A DNA stretch of 64,000 nt from Candidula unifasciata (GCA_905116865.2 CAJHNH020000557.1:1006184-1070183), one strand, 5' to 3'. Numbered from the stretch's first letter, positions 1 to 20,450 are shown. Notes: a model not told the origin generated them from the letters alone. Made by a program: numbers and translations.

Positions 1-540
1 AAAATGGCAAACTTTCTGTCAACAAATCTGTTGGTCCTAGCCCTTCAAGAACCTAATGTATTTCATTGTTTTTGTTACATGTAATCTTCTTCTTGTGTAC
101 AGCTCCACCTCCAGGGCCTCAGCTTTCTGATTTAGTTTCACTGTTGAGGTTTCTATCCTTGACATCTCAACTTATAAAAGAGGAAGTGAAGAAGAAGGGG
201 AGGTCACTCTGTGCCACACAGCAGGGAGGAGTATATATAACATTTGATGATTATCAATTTCAATATGCTCTTTCATGCTCTTTTTAATATCCGTTATGCT
301 TTTGAAAATATTGTTTCATTCCCATTCTCATTTAGATTTCTGTTTTGCTTCTGCTGTTGTCTGTTATTACATGGTCAAGCAGGGAGACTTCTGTAAATGT
401 TCTAAGGCAGGCCATTTATTTTGATGGTTATTGCTGACCTCTTCTTGCTACGGCTAATTATCAGTTTACATTTTCTCAACAATAATATTTCATCTCCATT
501 CTGTTGTGTGCTTATTTACTGACTCCACAAGGGAAATATG
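1..540. other. Mostly featureless stretch with one weak candidate exon (103-202)
   Basis: AT-rich sequence without a recognised gene. Positions 103-202 follow an acceptor-like TTGTGTACAG and end at GGGAG|GTCACT. The open frame through them begins with a proline-rich start and ends in EEVKKKG. The product is not recognised, and the phase does not join directly to the candidate exon at 1103-1188. It could be an exon of an upstream plus-strand gene or chance. Confidence 0.2.
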
Positions 541-780
541 TTGAACATGAGACATCACACCAGACAAACCTAAGACAACACACCAGACAAACATAAGTCT
601 TCACACTACACAAACGTAAGATATCACACCACACAAACCTAAGACATCACACCATACAAACATAAGACACCACACCATACAAACATAAGATATCACATCA
701 TACAAACATGAGACACCACACCATATAAACATGAGACATCACACCATACAAACTTAAGACATCACACCATACAAACAATC
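541..780. repeat. Degenerate ~23-24 bp minisatellite
   Basis: About ten imperfect copies of a unit containing ACATCACACCATACAAAC. No coding content. Confidence 0.8.
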
Positions 781-1102
781 AGTAGCAGACATCAGGTTTA
801 AAACAATGGTGGCAAGGCTAGGTAAAATTGCTTGGCAGCAAAAAAGATAAAATAATGAAAACTAAACAAACTGAAGATAACGATGGTAGATTTGCCTAAA
901 TGACATGAAACATGATCTAGTGCTCAATGGTGATTGCACGGATGTGTAGTGTGCATTCAAACAGAATGTAACAGGAGTAGTTAGCAATCACACAATATTT
1001 GACGAGGGAGACTGAACACTTGAAGGTGTGCCCTGAGGGTGCTTATGTTTTTTCTTTTTAATATATCTCCTGGCACGAAAAAGAAATCTTTGTACCCCCT
1101 AG

Positions 1103-1188
1103 GATGTAGAGTTGTTGATCATACAGTGGACACGGACAGAGAGAATGAGAGAGGAAAACTTGCTGCAGTAGCCAGAACAAAGAAACAG
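1103..1188 (+). CDS. Candidate internal exon of an unidentified gene
   Basis: An open frame runs between an acceptor-like CCCCCTAG and a strong donor, AAACAG|GTATGT. It reads GCRVVDHTVDTDRENER followed by GKLAAVARTKKQ, a charged, non-repetitive peptide unlike the minisatellite ORFs around it. I do not recognise the family. If real, it belongs to a plus-strand gene converging on CAPZB, with its other exons mostly outside the window. Confidence 0.25.
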
Positions 1189-1337
1189 GTATGTGCATTA
1201 ATATGTCGTCTCTGTTCTGCTGTGTGCTTATTTACTTGTTACACAAGTTGGGAATATGTTAAGCATATATGTCATATGAAACAAACAAGGATGTAGACTA
1301 TGTGTGTATCAGAGCACAAGGAATGTGGCTCAGAGGC

Positions 1338-1985
1338 ATGGTGGTGACAGGCCCAAATGTTAGAGAACTACTATTACACTGTAGACCGTGTATGTACCAG
1401 GGCACAATGTGGTGACAGGCCCAAATGTTAGAGAACTACTATTACACTGTAGACCATGTATGTACCAGGGCACAATGTGGTGACAGGCCCAAATGTTAGA
1501 GAACTACTATTACACTGTAGACCGTGTATGTACCAGGGCACAATGTGGTGACAGGCCCAAATGTTAGAGAACTACTATTACACTGTAGACCATGTATGTA
1601 CCAGGGCACAATGTGGTGGCAGGCTCAAATGTTAGAGAACTACTATTACACTGTAGACCATGTATGTACCAGGGCACAATGTGGTGGCAGGCTCAAATGT
1701 TAGAGAACTACTATTACACTGTAGACCATGTATGTACCAGGGCACAATGTGGTGACAGGCCCAAATGTTGGAGAACTACTGTTACACTGTAGACCATGTA
1801 TGTACCAGGGCACAATGTGGTGGCAGGCCCAAATGTTGGAGAACTACTATTACACTGTAGACCATGTATGTACCAGGGCACAATGTGGTGGCAGGCTCAA
1901 ATGTTGGAGAACTACTGTTACACTGTAGACCATGTATGTACCAGGGCACAATGTGGTGGCAGGCTCAAATGTTGGAGAATGTTGT
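1338..1985. repeat. 68-bp minisatellite, ~9.5 copies
   Basis: Units containing CATGTATGTACCAGGGCACA recur every 68 bp with few substitutions (GTGACAGGCCC versus GTGGCAGGCTC variants). The short ORFs in it arise from the repeat and are not genes. Confidence 0.95.
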
Positions 1986-2614
1986 GCTCAACCTGGGAAG
2001 GGCAGATGAGATGACCCAACACTGGCCCAGTGTCGAGTGAGGGAGTTTTCAATCTAATTATCACATGCATGGGGTATCACCAGAAGCTAATAAACATTTT
2101 GTAAAGCCCAGAGCTACAAGTATGTGAGACTCTCCCTTTCCATTTAGCCAGAGAATCTGAATGACACCACAAACCATTCTGTGACATAATATATACGCTC
2201 CTAGGTCAGTGCTTAAATCGCTGTAATCTGGACAGACAGACAGACATGTACTAGCCAGGGTGGACACACCTTCCCTTGAACACACTCTCGCTACATTTAT
2301 TGTTCTGTTGTGCTGTTTTAAGCCACACAGGGCTTGCAGTCCATCACTCCATTTTTCTTTACCCTATATACTCACTTCGATATGGATGAATAGAATCCAG
2401 TCCAGCACTTTTGGCCTCTTTCATCAACATTCACTTTTCGTCTTTTCTTGGACACCCTGGTTTTCGCAATCCCTATATTTCCTATTTCAGTGACTGTTTG
2501 GTGATTCTCTATTTGTCTCTTATCAGAATGTGTCCAATACTGAGCCATCTTCTCTTTACTCTAATTTGGACCCTTCAAATTCAAGAAGGAAATCAACACA
2601 GCACCACAGGTCTC

Positions 2615-3432
2615 TGTGCAGCAAAAACACTGACATTTATTATGAAAAGTCACCAATATCATGAAGACTATATAATTAATTGCCATGGCTATCTAAGAAA
2701 AAGATTGTATATGTTTATAATGAAACGTTTCAAACCAGAAAAAGACTGAAGCGGATCTCAAACGGTGACTAAATGATATGAAGACACACAGCGATGTTGT
2801 TAGAAATATTCTGCTGTACACTGTATGAACTGGACCGTACGGAGGAGTCACCACAGCTCTGTTGAAATCTCGCAGTGTGTCCAGTGGCTACTTGTGGGGA
2901 AGAGTTTCTGAGCTTTAATGTACTGTTCAACATTCACTGGGGGTATTGTATAACTGTTTTCAACAATTATTTCCCTTTGCCGTAATTTTATTCTAATGCA
3001 GTGACTAACATGCTTGTCTGTTGCCCCAGCTGTTCAGGTGTTTGAAGCTTCCTGGCAAGTGTTTTTCTGTTTAAATTGGCCTGGTTTCTAATGTTCTCAT
3101 AGTCTAAAATTTCTGTAAATTTCCTGGCAAGTAAAAGCAGCAGCTGTGATAATAACAACTACACCAAAGAGTGTCGATTTTAAACCGTAAGCACCATACA
3201 CTCAATATGCTTCGTGATATAGACAAGGGCTGTTTACTTGATTTACTCGTCTTTGCTTTGTTTTTTAACCGTGAGAAAACTAAAGATGTTTTCTGGAAGG
3301 AAAATAACCACAAACCTAACTGTGACAACATGGTACATTTGTCATACATTAGAATTCCACATAGAATGTACAGAAAAAGAACAAATTTAAAAACAAAATA
3401 AACACAGCAGCTCACAGGCGTTGCCTTCAACA
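2615..3432 (-). other. CAPZB: Probable 3' UTR of CAPZB
   Basis: This is the sequence following the CAPZB stop codon on the minus strand. It is AT-rich and not coding. A minus-strand AATAAA lies at 2641-2636 and is the first good polyadenylation signal I see, which would give a UTR of about 0.8 kb. The end point is inferred. Confidence 0.35.
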
Positions 3433-11709
<8,277 letters not shown>

Positions 11710-12114
11710 TTATAAAAGGGTATAAAAGATTAGAGGTGATAGGATCTGTTTCTGGTTCATCTAATGCTGTTGGGTGGAACTGTTTAAACTAAGAGCATGG
11801 TATATTCCTTCTTGATTCTAGAGCAGTGGTTCAAACCACTTGTCTTCTAGCCTGAAACAAAGGGACATTATGAGAGAAGCTACTTACAAAAGAATGTTAT
11901 GTTATCACAATCAACATCACTACACATTGGGCATTCTCATGTGCTTAGTCCTTTGATGTACCAGCCACTCCAAGGTAGCTCTACTAACTGTTCCTATGAG
12001 AAGTGAGTTATAGTGTCTCCTGTCTTGACCTCAAAGAAGGCACAGATGTGCTTCACCAAGCTTCACCAGCATGTCTGTTGTGTCTCCTGCTATACTATCC
12101 TCTCCTCCTTCTGT

Positions 12115-12185
12115 ACCTTGTGATGCTGCTGCATCAAATCTCAACACAGATGCACGAACTCCGTAGCTCCAGTGAGGATCTAGTT
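12115..12185 (-). mobile_element. Fragment of SINE-2 tail
   Basis: GCACGAACTCCGTAGCTCCA matches the tail of the SINE-2 copies at 14030-14335 and 57825-58150 with a few differences. Decayed. Confidence 0.5.
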
Positions 12186-12774
12186 TGTGAACGCTTTTCA
12201 AAAACCAAGAAGAATATGTACAGCAAGTGCAGTTCTAGTATCTATGGTCAATGCTAGAGTTTGTAGTAGTGGCAATTTTTACTCACAAAATATTATGTTT
12301 TAACTCTATAAAATGTTCACATTTCATAGCATATTTTTGCTATTTTATAAATTGTATCATCATTTATTTCAGACATTTATGCTTTTTGTATCATTTTTAA
12401 TTGAAATACTGTCCTATTCACACCTTTTGGATTGTAATTATGACATATACTGCACAATTAGCAGTTTGTGCACTGTGTTGAAATACTTTATTTGATTTAC
12501 GAGAGGGAAATGGTGCATTTACAAGAGATATCCACATGCAATAATTCAATTCGGGAAGACTAAGAATGTAAGTAGGCAAACGTCTGTCCCTGGGGACAAG
12601 GAATTGTTTGCCGCTGGTTTTGGGGACATGGAGTTGTGCCAATAGTTTCGGTAACAGCGTCTGCTATGACTATGAAGTGGGAGTGCAGTCCCTGACACAC
12701 AGTGGCATATAAACGTTGACACTCTTTCATTCTGAGACTGGTTTTCTCTCAGACATCCCATCTCTACAGCTTGC

Positions 12775-13405
12775 TGTGTTTGGCCTCTTTCAGACAGCAA
12801 CAGTCCATCTTTCAATGTTGATCTCTTTCAGACAGCAACAGTCCATATTTCAATGTTGGCCTCTTTCAGACAGCAACAGTCCATATTTCAATGTTGACCT
12901 CTTTCAGACAGCAACAGTCCATCTTTCAATGTTGGCCTCTTTCAAGCTGTGAAGTCCATCTTTCAATGTTGACCTCTTTCAAGCTGTGAAGTCCACCTTT
13001 CAATGTTGACCTCTTTCAAGCTGTGAAGTCCATCTTTCAATGTTGACCTCTTTCAAGCTGTGAAGTCCATCTTTCAATGTTGACCTCTTTCAAGCTGTGA
13101 AGTCCATCTTTCAATGTTGACCTCTTTCAAGCTGTGAAGTCCATCTTTCAAGCTGTGAAGCATCTTTCAATGTTGACCTCTTTCAGACAGCAACAGTCCA
13201 TCTTTCAATGTTGACCTCTTTCAGACAGCAACAGTCCATCTTTCAATGTTGACCTTTTTCAGACAGCAACAGTCCATCTTTCAATGCTGACATCTTTCAG
13301 ACAGCAACAGTCCATCTTTCAATGCTGACCTCTTTCAGACAGCAACAGTCAGTCCATCTTTAATGCTGACCTCTTTCAGACAGCAACAGTCCATATATCA
13401 CCACC
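12775..13405. repeat. 37-bp mosaic minisatellite, ~17 copies of two unit types
   Basis: All units share CCATCTTTCAATGTTGACCT. One type continues CTTTCAGACAGCAACAGT, the other CTTTCAAGCTGTGAAG. The second type forms a block (about 12940-13160) inside the first, which suggests local homogenisation. Confidence 0.93.
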
Positions 13406-13554
13406 TGAAGCTGATCTCTCCCGTGTGTCTGTGTCAATGTTGATATCTTTCATATATACTTATAGAATAGCTTTGGCCTTCCTGCAGGTTTTATCCCTCA
13501 AGGAAGACTTAAACGGTTCAGACGACGGATCAACATTATAGCATAAGGGGTAAC

Positions 13555-14050
13555 CCATAAGTGCTCCGTTCTACTTCTGACTCAAGCCTGAATCTGAAGA
13601 ATCTTAGCGCATTGCACAACCGTTCTACTACTGACTCAAGTCTGAGTCTGAAAAATCTTAGCGCATTGCACAACCGTTCTACTACTGACTCAAGCCTGAG
13701 TCTGAAGAATCTTAGCGCATTGCACAACCATTCTACTACTGACTCAAGTCTGAGTCTGAAGAATCTTAGCACAGTGCACAACGGTTCTACTACTGACTCA
13801 AGCCTGAGTCTGAAGAATCTCAGCGCAGTGCACAACCGTACTACTACTGACTCGAGCCTGAGTCTGAAGAATCTCAGTGCAGTGCACAACTGTTCTACTT
13901 CTGACTCAAGCCTGAGTCTGAAGAATCTCAGAGCAGTGCACAACCGTTCTACTACTGACTCAAGCCTGAGTCTGAAGAATCTCAGCGCAGTGCAAAACCG
14001 TTTACTACTGACTCAAGCCTGAGTCTGAAGAATCTCAGCGCAGTGCACAA
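13555..14050. repeat. 54-bp minisatellite, ~9 copies, grown from a SINE tail
   Basis: The unit contains CTACTACTGACTCAAGCCTG and AGTCTGAAGAATCT. It is homologous to the 3' end of the SINE-2 element, whose body directly follows at 14050-14335. ORFs on both strands are period artefacts. Confidence 0.93.
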
Positions 14051-14335
14051 ACTCTGTAGCACCGGCAAGGATCCTAATAAACTTTTGGGTAGATTTGTAA
14101 CTACAAATTTTGTCAGGGCAGTGCCGTTAAGCTACTCTTTTGGATTTCCAACTGTCAAGGGATTTTTTTAAAGTGCGCAACATTACACACGGGCATCCGA
14201 TCTCACTACACAGAGACCAGGGGAAATTACTAGAATTACATGTGAAAAAAATCCCAGCCTTCACTGGGGCCTGAACCCAGAACCTCCAGCAGTCGGGGCG
14301 GATGCCATGCCTTGAGACCATGCAGCCCCTCTTCA
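14030..14335 (-). mobile_element. tRNA-derived SINE (SINE-2)
   Basis: On the minus strand the head contains a tRNA-like A-box region, GGTCTCAAGGCATGGC, and a B-box, GGGTTCAGGCC. The body then reads TTTCACATGTAATTCTAG and AGTGAGATCGGATGCCC. The same element lies at 57825-58150 on the plus strand. Its distal end merges into the 54-bp minisatellite. Confidence 0.8.
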
Positions 14336-15670
14336 GAACTAAATAAATTCCAATGAATCAAACAGCATGGAAAAGGTGATAAACAGGACACACTAGGAAA
14401 ACTGGTTAATAGTATATTTAGAAATGTGTTGCTCTGGAGCCCACAGGGTAATAAAAACAGTGGGAGATGTAAAAACGCAAAGAGAAATTAGGAATATCTA
14501 TACCAGTATTCTTCAGCCTTGTCACACCTCGTGGGCCATCAAAACAGTGGGTATTGTTTCGTGGACCACTTGAACGTGAACCAAACACAAACGTAGATAG
14601 CAGTTTATTTGTAAAATCTGAAGTCACTTAAAGACATCTGTCAGCTAAAGCCATATTTGCTGCCTTTGGGGTGGGAGCTAGAATATAGCTATGCAGCAAT
14701 GCAGTGACAAAATCCTGTAGGGGCTACAGTTAGATGTACATTTTATATGGCAAATGTTAGGACAGCTAAATGCAAGCTAGTATATGTTCTATGGGGTGGT
14801 GGGGGGGGGGGGATACAAGGAAGAATATCAATTACTTTCAGGGGAAAGCCACTCCCACAAAGAGCATTTTGTTCTAGCCATTGTGACTAACATTATCTTC
14901 TATTTAGTAAAGCCATAGAGATTTAAGTGAATGCCGAGAACAGTTAAATGAAATCATGAAGAAACTGAAGGCAAAAATATGTGGCCTTTGAAAAGAATGT
15001 TAAATAGAAGGCAATTATATATATATGGTGTTCAAGAATAATACACAGACTATCATGGACACAAAGAAAACAAAGCCTGAGGTATTCGAGCTACAAATGT
15101 AACATGACTTCTCATCAATCAAAGCCAAAAGCCATCAGTCAGTAAAAGATCAAACGAAATTTATGGAAATCATTAGAAGTGCAGCTGAGAAACTAGCCTT
15201 GTTTTTGTAAAATTTTAACTGATGTCAGTTTCAGTGGCAATATTAAAAAACATCATAAGATGACGGACACTTAATTGAGAGTTTTCAAGCCTTATCTCAG
15301 ACACCCATTTTTGTCTGCTGTCAAAAGCAGTTGCAAAGGTAAAGATATAATAAGATGTATTTAATTTTAAATGTGCAGTAAGTGATGCTTGCAAAACTTG
15401 AGAAAAAACAAAACAATTAGGTCTATCAGTCCATCGGGACCGGCTCCCATCTGTCTCCTCCCACTTCCTTCATCTACTAGACGATACTACCCCAAAGAAA
15501 TCAGTCATATTCAATGAAACCCTGAGGCTCAGCCAACACCTCCTTTTGTCGGTACTCCATAAAAGCATAGATATCAACACAAGTACACAGTTAAACGGAT
15601 AATGTCAGCAAGACATCTTTATTCTGTAGTCCCCAACAAGTCAAAAGCGACAAAAGCTGTGGATGTTTAC
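14336..15670. other. Spacer without recognised features
   Basis: AT-rich, non-repetitive sequence with only short homopolymers (G run near 14802). No coding similarity recognised. Confidence 0.45.
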
Positions 15671-15790
15671 CATGTTTGCTCTGAAGTCGGTGGATACAGG
15701 GCTTGATTCAATTCCAGGAAGTATTTCCTACACAAGATGGCTACAACATCCGGGCGGTTAGGTCATCAACAGCGGAAACTGGTTTCTTCA
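15671..15790 (-). promoter_or_regulatory. CAPZB: Possible CAPZB first exon/promoter region
   Basis: CAPZB exon 2 requires an upstream exon ending in ATG. On the minus strand an ATG at 15673-15671 is followed by GTAAAC, an acceptable donor. Just upstream is GC-richer sequence that carries CAAGATGGCTAC on the opposite strand, like the YY1-type core promoter motif. Other ATG|GT sites exist, so this is a candidate only. Confidence 0.22.
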
Positions 15791-15989
15791 ACTGATCACC
15801 TTCATTGTTTTCTCAAATCAATTAATTAATAGGTATTGATTGGGACATTACTGAAAAAATGAAAGAAAACCACACATAAGATAGACATATTGTTTTTTCA
15901 GTATATTTTAATATGCAATTGACATATTAAGTATTGATTTTTACTATCAGAGCAGAAGGTGAAATATACAACAAAAACAGTAGATATAT

Positions 15990-16235
15990 TGGTACACAGA
16001 AGATTTACATCTTGGAGCCTTCAGGCAGAAAACTTATATCAGGAGGCCTGTAGCCTTGATGTGCCCCCATCCCCACCTAATCCACCATGTACCATACTGC
16101 TTTGTCTTCATTGTGTTGGAACAGACCAGACTGGGTCTCTGCTGTCAGCATACAGTTGTTGGAGCACATTTTCATGTGCCGAGTTGCAGGGACACGTTTC
16201 CGTGTATCTTACACGGAAAAGTGTCAACATATGTT
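15990..16235 (+). repeat. Dispersed repeat X, copy 1
   Basis: Shares CAGAAAACTTATATCAGGAG, the ACCATAC..TTTGTCTTCA segment and GCAGGGACACGTTTCCGTGT with 52685-52905, in the same orientation and spacing. Probably a piece of a transposable element; its class is not recognised. Confidence 0.6.
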
Positions 16236-16384
16236 GGCGAAGATTAGACGGCTATTTGATTGATACACAATTTTAAACATTTGCATAGTTCATTTAAAGG
16301 TCACCTTCGTCACACATAGGACATGATCATAAGTTGTCAGATATCCCCCCCCCCCCCCCTGAGTATGTCGCCAAACATTTTTCC

Positions 16385-16515
16385 GTGATCTATTTTTGAA
16401 AGACTTTTTTTTTAACGAGAGCGAATCTTGCTAGTCAACTCACCATCACCATGGGTTGTGATTCCCATGCATTTAACACTGTCGTCTGGAAAGATAGAAG
16501 GGTTCCAACAGTTAT
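16385..16515 (+). mobile_element. LINE 3' terminus fragment
   Basis: CACCATCACCATGGGTTGTG followed by AACACTGTCGTCTGGAAAGA matches the end of the larger LINE copy at 18797-20055 (near 19965-20055). Only the extreme 3' end is present. Confidence 0.65.
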
Positions 16516-16711
16516 ATAAAAGCTAGTAGAACTAACCTGTCATTATTAAAGTGAGTGACAGGAAAGCTCATGTAGCAGGTCGTCATGTAGCCGGTCCTTT
16601 GCAGAACGTCGCTCTCATCACAGTCTGCCTGAAAGAAACTCTGTCTATCGCCAGCTCTTCTGCCTCATGTACTTTCATATTCAAAGAGTCACTTATATCG
16701 TGTGCCCATCT

Positions 16712-16963
16712 TCATGTTGGTTGGCCCCTGCCCTTCCTTTCTTGTACCATGCCTTCTGCTATTATTTTCCCCCTAATTTCGTCATGGCGCTCGATATGAC
16801 CAAAATATTTCAGCTTCCGAGACAAGATACTGTTTATTAGCCAATCTTCCTTGACGTTAAGATCTTTTAAAATGTCGGTATTTCTCCCTTTCTTTGTCCC
16901 TGATATTCTGACAATCTTTCTATAGCAGTTCAGCCCAAAAGCACCTATTTGTCTTACAAGCAT
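16712..16963 (-). pseudogene. LINE reverse transcriptase C-terminal fragment
   Basis: The minus-strand frame reads YRKIVRISGTKKGRNTDILK, NSILSRKLKYFGHIERHD and EGMVQERKGRGQPT. This is the C-terminal region typical of non-LTR retrotransposon reverse transcriptases (RKLKYFGH.. and GRGQPT-type motif). No complete catalytic domain; a dead remnant. Confidence 0.8.
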
Positions 16964-17340
16964 TTATTAGTGATAGCATATTTTGAGGAGACTGGCTAGT
17001 CGAGCAACAGAACACAGCTGCCATACAACCCCTCTTGGCATAATTATGACGTCGTATGGGATGTATCATTTGGATATCACATAGGGACAGTGCTTTTATT
17101 TGTGTTTTCTGGCGGTACGCAGTACCTGCATTTTTATGCAATCCTTTATCATCTCAGCGCGTCTTTAATGGACACGGTGAGTTCGGGCACTTTCTTCATA
17201 CAATGTGTGATGAGTACAGGTACCCTTTGTTCTCTCGAAAATTAAAAAAAAATTAATAGGGTTGGAGTACATTGGTAGGGGTAAATATTTCTTTCTTTGA
17301 CGTATCCCCCAAAATCTACGCCCCATTCACTCCGTCAGAT

Positions 17341-17343
17341 TGA

Positions 17344-17398
<55 letters not shown>
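17341..17398. repeat. (TA)n microsatellite
   Basis: About 26 TA units between GTCTA and TTAGTT. Confidence 0.97.
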
Positions 17399-17400
<2 letters not shown>

Positions 17401-17654
17401 TTTTCTAGTCCACGCCGCGTGCGTTGGTAATGCGTCGGCAATCCACAGCCTTCTATAATATCAAATGCTAAAAGTTAAAAAAAAAACGGATGTACTTTCA
17501 TGCACAATGGTTGTCGAACGCTCGTTCTTGGTTACCACTGCATTTCCCCCCCCCCCCCCATTTTCTTTAATATTTTTGGTCACGATTTACCCCAATGTAT
17601 ATACAGGATACGTATGACAAAAACTTGTATGTCAATGGAGCTTACTCAACTGCA

Positions 17655-18530
17655 ATAAAAATCAAATCTAAACAGACTTGACGAATGTACAGAACATCGG
17701 TCTCAGAACCATCACTAAAGGTATGAGAAATACATCAATCATTGTCCTGTAGGCAACTTCTAGCCTCCAGAGCTTGAGACATCCAAGGAAGGAAAGAAAA
17801 CAAAGCTTACCCTGACAGAAAAACTGAACCGGATGAACAACAATCCCATGCAAAGAACAGCGGACAGCCTAACAAACAACCGACTGAAAATACAGTTTCC
17901 ACCATCTATCAAAACTGCCCTGCGCCAAAAACAGTGACATCCCCTCTAAAAACCTGGTATCGTGAGAACTGTCCAGACACAGACCTACAACCTAACTCAG
18001 GGACACTCTCAACAAACGTTAGAGAAGGATAGCACGCAATTATTGATGCAACAAAACTGCTTGAGATAATAAAAATGAAAGATGCAAAATTATTGTCTCT
18101 GTTACTACATATCAGTCTTCCAGGCAACTCAGTGAGATCCACGAGACAATATGGACAGATAATTGAATACAAGCTAAATAAACTCTCACAAAACAATCAA
18201 ATCGTACTCCAGTGAATCCCGGGACACAGTGAATCCCGGGACACAGTGAATCCCGGGACACTGTGGCATAGAAAGAAATTAGCTGGCTGGCAGACTTGTA
18301 AAGAATGGAAAACAAGTGAACCAACACACACTTTGACTGTCATTAACAGAAATCAAATCACTTATCAAATAAACAAACCAGCAGTATATATCCACAAGAC
18401 GCCATCAACAGACTCAACAAGAAACATTATACAACAATTTTACATCTAAGAACAAGACTACAGGCTTAACTACCACAGGCATAAAATAAAGTCTGTAAAT
18501 TCCCAACAGTGTGCATATCAGATGGGACTA
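17655..18530 (+). pseudogene. Decayed LINE with reverse transcriptase thumb and RNase H remnants
   Basis: Read across frames, it shows NVQNIGLRTITKGMRNTSII (RT C-terminal part), then IPGHCGIERN (RNase H motif, a degraded form of the usual PGH.G..GNE.AD). A terminal stretch resembles RTGHCRLNYH-type LINE tails. Many stops and frameshifts. A 17-bp AGTGAATCCCGGGACAC motif is triplicated at 18211-18262, inside the RNase H motif. Confidence 0.75.
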
Positions 18531-18532
18531 CT

Positions 18533-18796
18533 TCCCGCGTGGGCTACAGGGTCCCATTGTGGAAGAAAACAAGAATAGATCTACTGCCTACCCAACAATC
18601 ATGTCGTAATAACTGGGGACTTCCTTCGAAGTCAGAGTACATCTGCCGGAGCAGCAAAGAACTACTAACTGCATACAAATAAGCCAGTAAAACGGATGTA
18701 CACGCAAAACTCAGGCCCTGGCACAAAGCCAAAGTCCAAGTGGACAATAACCAGAACTTTCTACTGGAGCTTACAGCCAATGAACAAAGAAGATGA
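18533..18796 (+). mobile_element. SINE-B family copy
   Basis: Begins with CGTGTGGGCTACAGGGTCCC, continues TGGAAGAAAACAAGAATAGA, CTTCGAAGTCAGAGTACATC and CTGCATACAAATAAGCCAGT, and ends TTACAGCCAATGAACAAAGA. Nearly full length. It lies between two LINE remnants. Confidence 0.85.
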
Positions 18797-20055
18797 AGAT
18801 AGGACTACACACACATGATCACATTCTACAGGTCTGCTCACTATACGTACCACTACGGAGAGAAATCAATCTGGCATTAAGAGCAAGCTATGAGGAACAA
18901 CAAGGCACCTGCAACGGTTATGGTGCAAGGTGTGATATGGAGCAAGGTGTCAATGACAGACCTACAGTCTACATTGACGGTGAAGAGCTTGAGACAGTAG
19001 ACCATTTTACCTATCTGGGTTCCACAGTGAATAGTAAACTATCGCTGGACCAAGAAATCAACACCAGGATAGGTAAGGCAGCAACAGCAATGAGCAGATT
19101 GACAAAAAAGAGTTTGGGAGAACAGAAAGCTCACAAATAAAACAAAAACCCTTGTCTGTCAGGCTTGTGTTCTCAGCACTTTGCTTTATGCAGTGAAACT
19201 TGGTCAACCTATTTGCACCAGTAGAGACGTCTTAATAGCTTTCACATGCGATGCCTAAGAAGAATACTTGGCATTAAGTGGCAGGACAAAATCACAAGCA
19301 CTGTGGTACTGAAAAGAGCAGGTACTACAACAGTCTTCTGAATGCACAGACTATAAAGGCTCTAGGGGCTGTGTCACACCTGGTGTAATTCTCAATTTCG
19401 TTCTTTTCAGGACGAATTTTTTTGTCATTTGAAGCCCTACTCTGGCTTCTGCCAGGGGCCGCAATATAGGCAGGCCATACATATGGCCAGGTGTCTGAAC
19501 GCGGTTTCTGGGACCTCTCCACGGCGATCCTCATCCACATGGTGGCACTTTGTGTCATCGGGTGTTTATCGCTTGTGTGATGTCCTGGTGGGGTAGAAAG
19601 TCAGTCAGTCTGTCACACTTGGAGAATGGAGGATGACAGAGTCCCTAAGGACATCCTTTATGGTGAATTAAAGACAGGAAGAAGGTATCGAGGCCGACCT
19701 CTACTACGTTATAAAGATGTATGCAAGCGGGACATAAATGATACAGGTATTGAGGCGGACTCATGCGAACAAAATGCCATGAACCGTGTTGCGTGGAAAG
19801 GGCATCAGGAAGGCAATGAGACTGAAGGAAGAAATGGTTGCAGAAAGGATGAGAGCTGAGCGTCTGAAAAGAAACGGATTAAACTCAAATGTTGACAAAA
19901 ATGGTCCTGAAATCCCATGCTATCATTGTGGAAGACTTTTCTTGACACGGGCGGGTCTTGCTAGTTACACTCGCCATCGCCATGGGCTGTGAGCCTCATG
20001 CCTCCTCATAGCGCAATATAACACTATTGTCTGGAAAGACGGAAAGGTGCCAATG
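18797..20055 (+). pseudogene. Decayed non-LTR retrotransposon (RT C-terminal part to zinc-finger end), interrupted by an insertion
   Basis: Readable pieces are DGEELETVDHFTYLGSTVNS (18970-19030), CQACVLSTLLYAV (19160-19200) and KDILYGELKTGRRYRGRPLL (19646-19705). The terminal C2H2-type finger, PCYHCGRLFLTRAGLASYTR, is at 19914-19973 and is followed by HRHGL and a stop. Order and motifs match the 3' half of ORF2 of a non-LTR element. About 240 bp near 19350-19590 do not belong to it. Frameshifts make it non-functional. Confidence 0.8.
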
Positions 20056-20149
20056 ATGAATGATTATTTATTTCAAAAATGAAATTCATCATCTATTTAA
20101 ATAAAAATGTATCACTGTCATCACGGGGGCTTCAATACTGAAGTGGCTG

Positions 20150-20151
20150 GG

Positions 20152-20220
<69 letters not shown>
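20150..20220. repeat. (AC)n(TA)n compound microsatellite
   Basis: About 12 AC units followed by about 23 TA units. The SINE-C copy begins immediately after. Confidence 0.97.
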
Positions 20221-20221
<1 letters not shown>

Positions 20222-20223
<2 letters not shown>

Positions 20224-20449
20224 TTAGTTGCGTATCCTTTACAGGACGTTGCAGAACCAACCCTAACAGCCCCTGGCTGTTGTGTGGTTTTTATAGGCAA
20301 ATTTACGTCCAGTAGTTTGCCATTTCTTCTGGACAGTCGGCTTTCTTGATACCACTGTCGAAACCAACGCAAGGCCCATGGCCCGCAGCTGGAATTGAAC
20401 CCGGCATCCCGGCATTACGAAGCGTTTGCATCGACTTAGCCACAAAGCC

Positions 20450-20450
<1 letters not shown>
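20222..20450 (-). mobile_element. tRNA-derived SINE (SINE-C) inserted within a TA microsatellite
   Basis: On the minus strand the head reads GTGGCTAAGTCGATGCAAAC (A-box-like) and GGGTTCAATTCCAGC (B-box). The body carries GGCAAACTACTGGACGTAAA and ends GCAACGTCCTGTAAAGGATA. TA repeats flank both ends. Partial copies lie at 34073-34222 and 62035-62270. Confidence 0.85.

Noticed and set aside
12420..12815. Minus-strand ORFs of 74 and 89 codons
   Set aside because: They overlap each other in different frames, lack splice or protein-family support, and run into the 37-bp array.
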